Shown here piece by piece: positions 58,240 to 64,000 of a DNA stretch of 64,000 bases. Within the stretch, counting starts at the first letter, position 1. Each line of letters opens with the position of its first letter. The position numbers were made by a program, and so were the translations under genes. The notes under the pieces are model-generated. The model had not been told where the DNA came from. It saw only the letters and a list, made by a program, of their open reading frames with translations, and did no database searches. The stretch comes from CAYNRA01 sp046296415 (GTDB lineage Bacteria > Bacteroidota > Bacteroidia > Cytophagales > Spirosomataceae): contig JBKBLN010000001.1 of NCBI GenBank assembly GCA_046296415.1, positions 434,001 to 498,000 on the forward strand, in the 5' to 3' direction.

Positions 58240-58602
58240 TTAATCTTCGAAATCTTCCTCCACTTCGGCGGGTGCCGTTACACTAGGTCGATCGTGCGAA
58301 ACTTCTTGTTGCTTTTCTTTAAAACGTTTGACTTGACGACTTAAAACATCCATGGCAAGATCTGTCGCTTCTTCGAATGTGGACCCTTTCTCGCTGACGA
58401 ATAAAGTGGTCCCCGGTACATTCAACTTGATCTCGATTTGTTTGATGTGTGTGTTTGCCTTGTCACCTTTATCGAGGCGTAAAAAGACTTCACCACTGAT
58501 GATTCGGTCGTAAAACGTCTCCAATTTGTTGAGTTTCTTTTGAATGAATTCAACTAATCCATTGTCCACAGTAAAGTGGACGGCATTCACATGAACTTTC
58601 AT
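58240..58602 (-). CDS. hpf: Ribosome hibernation-promoting factor, HPF/YfiA type
   Basis: Binds the small ribosomal subunit and silences ribosomes in stationary phase. I chose the ATG at 58602 (MKVHVNAVHFTVDNGLVEFI), giving 120 residues, because it begins the fold exactly; another start lies 3 codons upstream. The beta-alpha-beta-beta-beta-alpha core and the FEEATDLAMDVLSRQVKRFKEK helix are typical of the short form. The acidic tail EVEEDFED is lineage-specific. Confidence 0.93.
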   Translation of the reverse strand: MKVHVNAVHFTVDNGLVEFIQKKLNKLETFYDRIISGEVFLRLDKGDKANTHIKQIEIKLNVPGTTLFVSEKGSTFEEATDLAMDVLSRQVKRFKEKQQEVSHDRPSVTAPAEVEEDFED

Positions 58603-58715
58603 AACGCACACATTTATAGGTGATACAAAAATCAGGAGAGGATTGTAAAATATACGAACCTTCCATGTTTCAATGTACCGATTTCAGGAATACCAGTCAA
58701 GTAAATTCGTATAAT

Positions 58716-60263
58716 TTACAAGTTGGGATTGTAGTCTTTGAATGTACGTTTGATGTTCTCGTCGCTAGATTTCGTTTTGGCTTCCCAGGTAGAATCCAAT
58801 TCCAATGCCACGAGCCCTTTGAGGTTGAGTGCATTCATAAAGTCATCCACTTTTCGAAGAAAATCGCCTTGTCGGCGGGTGGATTTAAGGGAGTAATCGC
58901 GGGCGAAAATATCCCCTTTGGTTTGCAACTCATTTTTCTTTTCAATGACGTAATTTAATCGATCCACCAAGTCTTTCATCGAACGACCGATGACCTCGGT
59001 GGCTTCCAGCGTACCAATGGTGAGCACAGTAGTGCCCCCAATGGTGGAAATGGCTCGTTGGGTCGTTGGGTCATTCTTGACAATGATCGAAGATAAGCTC
59101 GTGGTGGCTCCCAACGAGGCATTGACAACGGACCTATTTTTCTTTCCTTTCTTGGCCCGATTATAAGCCCGTTTTAATTCATTTTCTTTCTCCTTAAGTT
59201 GCTCCATCAACTCCCAACCTCGAACCAAGGTCGCGCGGTATAGATTGAAGAGCTTCGCATCGGTCTCCACTTCGTTGATGGTGTTAACTACATTGACCCG
59301 TAGCCGAAGTTCGGTTCTGTTTTGGGTTTTGTCGAGTACAAAAAAGGTGAGCACAAAGGAGAGGGAATCTTTTGGATCCTTGACGAATTCGTAGCCGGGT
59401 TGCCAAACAAATTCGTATTGATTGGAGGTATTTTTTACCAGCGCCGACTTCGGAATATCCACACCGGGACTCAAGAAATCGAAGGTTGCCACATCATCAT
59501 CTCCGTTGGGGTCAGAGAGGTAAAATCGCAAGTTTAAGGTCTCATTCTCTCGAATCTTATAGTATTCGTTTTTCGGAACTAGAGTAATGCTAGGAGGTAG
59601 GTCCATTTGGGTGGCCACGAGCCGAATTCTTCCCTTGGTTTGGGTTTTGGCGGGCTGGTCGATGGCATAAAACGTGACGTAAACAGCTTCTTTTTTTAAT
59701 TTATTGAACTGGGTAACCGAGGGTGCCCACGTAATTTCCCCTTGGGACGAGATCTTCATTCCCTCGGGGAGATCTTCCAATAAGGGTACCAACACGATGG
59801 GGTCATTGTCGGGATCAAAGACAATGGTGGGATCGATGCTGTACTTATTGGTGGTATTGTATTGCACATAAAATGGTTGCATTTCCCCAATTTCAGGGGG
59901 ACGATTGGCGTGGGCTACCTTGAACTCCAAGTTTTTCAGGATGGCATCGAGCGAGTCAAAGGAGACCTGAACTTGAATTTGAAAGATTTTACTTCCCTCC
60001 AGCCGATCCACGGCCGAAAAAGCAGGTGTCCAGGTAAACATACCCGTGGTGTCGATATTCATTCCAATTTGTTTACCTTGGATGATCTCGAATCGTGGAG
60101 GTTTTTGGCCAGTATATCCCATTACCTGAAGGGGAAAACCAAAAGGTTGGCCTTCTTTCAAGGTGTTCAGTACGTCTTGTTCGGGAGCTAGTATCTTGAT
60201 TTGTTGCCCCCAAGTTGAAAACTGAACAAATAAAAAAAACAAGAAAAAGATGTTATGCTTCAT
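58716..60263 (-). CDS. Exported Ig-repeat protein of unknown function
   Basis: A 515-residue exported protein. I chose the ATG at 60263 because MKHNIFFLFFLFVQFSTWGQ is a signal peptide; the reading frame reaches 11 codons further. It has putative-Ig or cadherin-like repeats (FDPDNDPIVLVPLLEDLPEGMKISSQGEITWAPSVTQF) and a basic helical region (MEQLKEKENELKRAYNRAKKGKK). A glycine- and small-residue-rich segment (STIGGTTVLTIGTLEATEVIG) lies near 435. Its start overlaps the unknown 488-residue gene by 11 bases, so the two are translated together. No function is known to me. Confidence 0.72.
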   Translation of the reverse strand: MKHNIFFLFFLFVQFSTWGQQIKILAPEQDVLNTLKEGQPFGFPLQVMGYTGQKPPRFEIIQGKQIGMNIDTTGMFTWTPAFSAVDRLEGSKIFQIQVQVSFDSLDAILKNLEFKVAHANRPPEIGEMQPFYVQYNTTNKYSIDPTIVFDPDNDPIVLVPLLEDLPEGMKISSQGEITWAPSVTQFNKLKKEAVYVTFYAIDQPAKTQTKGRIRLVATQMDLPPSITLVPKNEYYKIRENETLNLRFYLSDPNGDDDVATFDFLSPGVDIPKSALVKNTSNQYEFVWQPGYEFVKDPKDSLSFVLTFFVLDKTQNRTELRLRVNVVNTINEVETDAKLFNLYRATLVRGWELMEQLKEKENELKRAYNRAKKGKKNRSVVNASLGATTSLSSIIVKNDPTTQRAISTIGGTTVLTIGTLEATEVIGRSMKDLVDRLNYVIEKKNELQTKGDIFARDYSLKSTRRQGDFLRKVDDFMNALNLKGLVALELDSTWEAKTKSSDENIKRTFKDYNPNL

Positions 60264-61719
60264 GATCGGCGGATCTGGGCTCTGGCAGCACGACACATGG
60301 GAAACCGAATAGGCATCGGTCCTTGATCATCGAGACAACCTCGTTGGGGACATGCTGTTCCCAACCGGACTCCCCGCGTTTGATCAAATCCAACATGTTG
60401 TCGGTTTGCACGTTTAGGTTATTTTTATTGTAATGATAGATGTCTTCAATTTTATTGTTGGCCGTCAAGAATCGGAACAAATCAATCAAATGCAAAGGAG
60501 GTGTAAACTTCATGCAGTTGAGGATGGTTTGATTTCGAAGCGTCGGGTACACAAACAATTTAACCTTTCGGCTGAATAATGTGGCAAAGGATTCCAGGAT
60601 TCCTCCAGGAAGATCGACATAATGCTCATTTTCAAAGATATACTCTAAATTCGGATACCCGATGATCAATCCGATTTTCAACTTTGTGATTTTCGATAAG
60701 TAGGCAACCAGTTTATAGTACTCATGAAAATTGGTGATCATCACCGTTTGCCCTAGCGAACAAAGAATGTCCACCCGATCCAAAAAGTCTTTCTCATCGA
60801 TGACTTCTCCCTGGCCTTCTTCTTTTAGCGACTGCAGGGTTAGTTCAGATACGACAATTACGCGATTCTTATCCACATCGGGTTCTTGCAAGAACTGCCG
60901 AACCCCATTCTCCAACATGTCCAAATGCACATTGATGACAGGCCGGAAGCGTCCGCGGAGCACCACAATATGTCGTTTGTAGAGGGTGTCAGAAGGTTGT
61001 TGATTTTGTCCGTCCGGCCCAAACAACGCCACATTCGAAAATCCATATTTGACCAAATGCAAACTCATCAAGCGGCCATCAACCTTCTCGAATGCAGGTC
61101 CTTCGAAGCGAATCATATCGATTTGAATACGATCTTTCGATAGATTATCCATCAGCGACTTAAGGAGCGTCTCGGGATCTTGGTAATAATAGAAACAACC
61201 ATAGATTAGATTTACCCCCACAATTCCTAGCGCTTGTTGCTGCAACAGGTTATCGTTATCCAGCATCGCTATATGGATCACCACATCATGAAAAGGGCCC
61301 TGAGGTGCTAACTGAAAGCGTACGCCCACCCATCCATGGGCCTCGTTGTTTTTATGGTAATTTAAAGCGACTACCGTGTTGGCAAACGAAAAAAATTGGG
61401 TCGTGTGGCCGCGTTTTTCATCCAACCGTTCGATCAACAAGTTGTATTCATGGTCCAACATACTCATCAACCGTTCCTCGCAAACATACCGACCGCTTTC
61501 AACCGTACCGTAAATGGCATCAGAAAAAGTCATATCGTATGCCGAGATGGTTTTGGCTACTGTACCCGAGGCTCCTCCCGCTTTAAAAAACTGGGTGGCA
61601 ACGTCTTGTCCCGCGCCGATTTCGGCAAATGACCCATACAGGTTCTTGTCCAAATTGATCCGCAGGGCCTTTTGTTTAGTGGTCAGGTTCGTATCGTGGA
61701 TGATCTTTTGCTTGCTCAT
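60253..61719 (-). CDS. Conserved cytoplasmic protein of unknown function
   Basis: A 488-residue protein that starts MSKQKIIHDTNLTTKQKALRIN. It has the distinctive segment NLYGSFAEIGAGQDVATQFFKAGGASGTVAKTISAYDMTFSDAIYG near 29-72 that I associate with a conserved family of unknown activity. Further segments are DKNRVIVVSELTLQSLKEEGQG and KLKIGLIIGYPNLEYIFE. No catalytic motif is readable. Some databases have labelled such proteins as nucleotide adenylyltransferases without evidence that I can see here. It is coupled by an 11-base overlap to an exported Ig-repeat protein. Confidence 0.75.
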   Translation of the reverse strand: MSKQKIIHDTNLTTKQKALRINLDKNLYGSFAEIGAGQDVATQFFKAGGASGTVAKTISAYDMTFSDAIYGTVESGRYVCEERLMSMLDHEYNLLIERLDEKRGHTTQFFSFANTVVALNYHKNNEAHGWVGVRFQLAPQGPFHDVVIHIAMLDNDNLLQQQALGIVGVNLIYGCFYYYQDPETLLKSLMDNLSKDRIQIDMIRFEGPAFEKVDGRLMSLHLVKYGFSNVALFGPDGQNQQPSDTLYKRHIVVLRGRFRPVINVHLDMLENGVRQFLQEPDVDKNRVIVVSELTLQSLKEEGQGEVIDEKDFLDRVDILCSLGQTVMITNFHEYYKLVAYLSKITKLKIGLIIGYPNLEYIFENEHYVDLPGGILESFATLFSRKVKLFVYPTLRNQTILNCMKFTPPLHLIDLFRFLTANNKIEDIYHYNKNNLNVQTDNMLDLIKRGESGWEQHVPNEVVSMIKDRCLFGFPCVVLPEPRSADHEA

Positions 61720-61800
61720 GCCAATGAAGTTTGTCGATTCAGGGGGGTGTTCGACAAATTTACAAAATTTTGCACTTTTTAAAGGGAATAACGCGGGAAA

Positions 61801-62871
61801 TTACCTTCGGATTGTCTTTTCCTTAGGAGAATTCCAAAATGTAAGGTCTGCCATCACCCAGGGTGCTTGCGTAGAGGGAACTCGATTATTTAACCAGGTT
61901 TGAAAACCATCCAATAGAAGGCGATCGCCGGAAAGTCCACCCCCTGTCCGGGCCCAGTCCGACGCATTACAAGCTTGCTCATAATGGCCAGGAAGAGGTA
62001 TTGCATACACAGGTTTGCCTAAAAAATGGGCTTCGGCAATGGATTCAAAACCGGCCGTAGTGATTAATGCCTCACATCCTACGAGTTTTTCTAAGAAATG
62101 TTTTCCTGAAATGGGATGCCATTGAAGTTGCTTTGGCAAGGGGGCTGCCGGCGGTAACGCTCCAAACAGGTGGATAGGTTGTGATGGATTTTTTCGACTC
62201 CACGCGATAAGTTCTTGTACATAAGCTGGTTGTGTAAAATAGGCTAGCCAGTACCTACCCGTTGTCGGATGGGAAAGTCGAATGATTTGCCTTAGCAAAG
62301 GCGGAACAATTTTCAAGCGAGGGACGGTCGTGGTGAGTGGTGTAAAGCTAAGTCCCCACAGTTCATCGGCTCGATAGGCCGTCAGACGGGTAAACGCTTG
62401 AACTACCCATTTTTCAAACGTTCGCCGAGGAGGGAAAGGGAATTTTGGATCGAGGAGAAGGTATTGGTGTGCAATGGCCGTGGTGAAAACTTTAGGACGA
62501 AACAGACCTGCATATATTCCCCACAGGGGTTCATAGAAGTTGATGACCCACGTCGGCTTTTGGGAAAGGAAAATCCGGTGGAGTTGATCCAAACTTCGCA
62601 CTAGTTTAGGCGCCCCAAGGAGGGTTTGGAGGAAGGTTTTTGATAAAGAGAGCCGATGCGATTGGGTGTAACCAAGTCCTGGACTTGCAATTGGAAAAAT
62701 CGGAAATGTAGCTTGTTCTGCCAATAAAGAAGGGAGGGTGTTTCCATCAGGTGTTGAAACGACGGCTCCTACAATCTCGTAACCCTTTTGGCGGGCTAAT
62801 TCGGTAAAAGCGAGCGCTTGGGTCTGATGTCCACGTCCCTCACCTTGTAGGACAAGTAAAATCCGCTTCAT
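61801..62871 (-). CDS. MurG-like glycosyltransferase (GT28-type)
   Basis: A 356-residue glycosyltransferase of the GT-B fold. It opens MKRILLVLQGEGRGHQTQALAFTELARQKG with a GRGHQTQ motif typical of GT28 and UDP-GlcNAc-using enzymes, and the C-terminal nucleotide-sugar site TTAGFESIAEAHFLGKPVYAIPLPGHYEQACNA. I chose the ATG at 62871. A TTG start 4 codons upstream also exists. The LpxH-like gene begins 12 bases upstream on the same strand, so both belong to one envelope-biosynthesis unit. Confidence 0.83.
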   Translation of the reverse strand: MKRILLVLQGEGRGHQTQALAFTELARQKGYEIVGAVVSTPDGNTLPSLLAEQATFPIFPIASPGLGYTQSHRLSLSKTFLQTLLGAPKLVRSLDQLHRIFLSQKPTWVINFYEPLWGIYAGLFRPKVFTTAIAHQYLLLDPKFPFPPRRTFEKWVVQAFTRLTAYRADELWGLSFTPLTTTVPRLKIVPPLLRQIIRLSHPTTGRYWLAYFTQPAYVQELIAWSRKNPSQPIHLFGALPPAAPLPKQLQWHPISGKHFLEKLVGCEALITTAGFESIAEAHFLGKPVYAIPLPGHYEQACNASDWARTGGGLSGDRLLLDGFQTWLNNRVPSTQAPWVMADLTFWNSPKEKTIRR

Positions 62872-62883
62872 GGAGGTTTGCAA

Positions 62884-63717
62884 TTAAAGTGAAGCTGCCC
62901 ATCTTTTGGTTGGAGTTGGCAGGTGGTTTGGTGGCTGCGGATTCGAAGGAAGGGCGGGTTCACCTGTTGCGCCCTCCATGTGAAAATACACAAGATCCCA
63001 GTTCCCTTCGTGGTCTTCGGTTAAGGCAGATAGCGTTTCAACCCAATCGCCTGAATTGAGGTAGTGAATGTTGCCGATCATCCGATTGGCAGGCTGGTGA
63101 ATATGGCCGCATATAATGCCATCACAGCCTCTTGCTCGTGCAAGTTCTGCGAGGTTTTCCTCGAAATCGGATACATAATTGACGGCCACCTTGACCTTCT
63201 GTTTGATGGTTTGAGAAAGAGAATAATACGGCAAACCCCGCCATGTGCGGTATTGATTGTATTTTTTATTCAACCAAAGTAGAAACGTATATCCTAAATC
63301 GCCGGCATGGGCCAACCACCGCATGTTGGTGGTGATGGAATCAAAAATATCCCCATGTGTGACAAAGTATTTTTTTCCTTTGGAATGTAGGATGTAATTG
63401 GGCCGAATTTGAAAGTTTTTTCCGATCACCAAGGGCATAACTTGATCTAGGAAGTCGTCGTGGTTTCCTCGAATGTAAATCACTTTGGTGTCTTGTTTAT
63501 CCATCATCTTCAGGATGGTTCGAAAAAACGCCGTGTGCTTTTTTTGCCAAGAACCATATTTCTGCAGAGACCACCCATCAATGATATCGCCATTCAGGAT
63601 GAGGCGGTCACAGGAATGTTGCTTGAGGAAGGCTGTTACCTCTTTGGCTTTGGAACCGGAGCTACCCAAATGAAGGTCAGAGAGAACGATGGTCCGAAAA
63701 TGCGTTTGATTTTTCAA
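62884..63717 (-). CDS. LpxH-like UDP-2,3-diacylglucosamine diphosphatase / metallophosphoesterase
   Basis: A 277-residue calcineurin-like phosphoesterase. Metal motifs: SDLHLGS (14-20), NGDIIDGW (42-49), RGNHDDFL (79-86), THGD (about 115) and GHIHQPA (about 210). This is the LpxH form, likely cleaving UDP-diacyl-glucosamine in lipid A synthesis. The start is a TTG at 63717 (LKNQTHFRTIVLSDLH); no closer ATG exists. The extra C-terminal tail is proline-rich. Confidence 0.9.
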   Translation of the reverse strand: MKNQTHFRTIVLSDLHLGSSGSKAKEVTAFLKQHSCDRLILNGDIIDGWSLQKYGSWQKKHTAFFRTILKMMDKQDTKVIYIRGNHDDFLDQVMPLVIGKNFQIRPNYILHSKGKKYFVTHGDIFDSITTNMRWLAHAGDLGYTFLLWLNKKYNQYRTWRGLPYYSLSQTIKQKVKVAVNYVSDFEENLAELARARGCDGIICGHIHQPANRMIGNIHYLNSGDWVETLSALTEDHEGNWDLVYFHMEGATGEPALPSNPQPPNHLPTPTKRWAASL

Positions 63718-63904
63718 GGGATGTCAGCTTGGTAAACGTGAAACAAAGGTGCTGATCCAATGTAAATTATTCATGAACAGAGTTTTACCAAATTGTCACT
63801 TTGGAAGATAAAGGAGGTTTTTAAATTAGGGCGGAAAGCGAGATCGCACTGATTATTTCGAAATTTCCGAGTAATTTTACGGATTCATTATTTCGGTAAA
63901 TAGT

Positions 63905-64000
63905 ATGCAGTACCCTGCGGAGTCCAGAATCATGCTGGCGGTTGATTGTTGTATTTTTGGTTTTGATGGAGAGAATTTGAAGATTCTGTTGATCAAACGA
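63905..64000 (+). CDS. NUDIX hydrolase, N-terminal fragment (cut by window edge)
   Basis: Only the first 32 codons are visible: MQYPAESRIMLAVDCCIFGF, then DGENLKILLIKR. The VDxxIFGFDxxxLKxLLIKR pattern matches the start of the NUDIX domain in Bacteroidetes NUDIX hydrolase/NrtR-type regulators (a NUDIX domain plus a winged helix). The NUDIX box is outside the window. The upstream region has two similar A/T-rich motifs (63855-63864 and near 63888). Confidence 0.7.
   Translation, partial: MQYPAESRIMLAVDCCIFGFDGENLKILLIKR

Overview
The window looks like chromosomal DNA of a Bacteroidota member, most likely order Cytophagales (Cytophagia/Spirosomaceae-like). The evidence is a set of lineage-typical genes: a DUF4270 lipoprotein next to a lone GT5 N-terminal domain, ligand-propeller histidine kinases with LytTR regulators, a TonB receptor with a carboxypeptidase-like N-terminal domain, an ECF sigma factor followed by a transmembrane beta-barrel protein, an M14 peptidase and HPF. 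Several promoters fit the Bacteroidetes pattern TTG-N19-TAnnTTTG, with the best two upstream of dksA and rpmH. No rRNA, tRNA, CRISPR array, insertion sequence, integrase or phage gene was seen.

Layout: 0-10 kb is housekeeping (GH3-family protein, glycerophosphodiesterase, TspO, asnS, a lone nuoH, a sigma-54-type response regulator without a DNA-binding domain, an aspartate-type aminotransferase, a TonB receptor). 10.2-14.8 kb is an AT-rich accessory block on the minus strand: ABC ATPase, permease, peptidoglycan-binding lipoprotein and three small membrane proteins in a tight operon, preceded by a DUF5018-like lipoprotein. 14.9-20.9 kb holds a HisKA_2 kinase/LytTR pair, a PepSY-like lipoprotein, and an ECF sigma factor with two envelope proteins. 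20.9-23.4 kb has tyrS and an arginyltransferase-like gene that carries a run of ten C. 23.5-30.3 kb is a signalling cluster: a 1029-residue hybrid kinase, a propeller-type LytS kinase and a LytTR regulator.

30.3-48.6 kb is mostly metabolism and regulation: M14 carboxypeptidase, DksA-like protein, glutamate dehydrogenase, DinB, an AraC regulator divergent from an outer-membrane protein with a repeated operator candidate between them, gpmI, a thioredoxin-like protein, a gluconokinase/6-phosphogluconate dehydrogenase fusion, an FAD oxidoreductase, an M20 amidohydrolase, ung, apaG, a methyltransferase and a membrane-bound AraC protein. 48.7-64 kb holds glmS, the DUF4270/GT5 pair, an M61 peptidase, rpmH-rnpA, an S41 peptidase, tsaB, hpf, two linked proteins of unknown function, a MurG-like glycosyltransferase, an LpxH-like phosphoesterase and the start of a NUDIX gene at the right edge.

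The best candidates for something undescribed are the ABC/peptidoglycan-binding operon (10.27-13.52 kb), the GntK-Gnd fusion (40.79-42.66 kb), and the linked unknown pair at 58.7-61.7 kb. All functions are inferred by reading the sequence; no database search was run.
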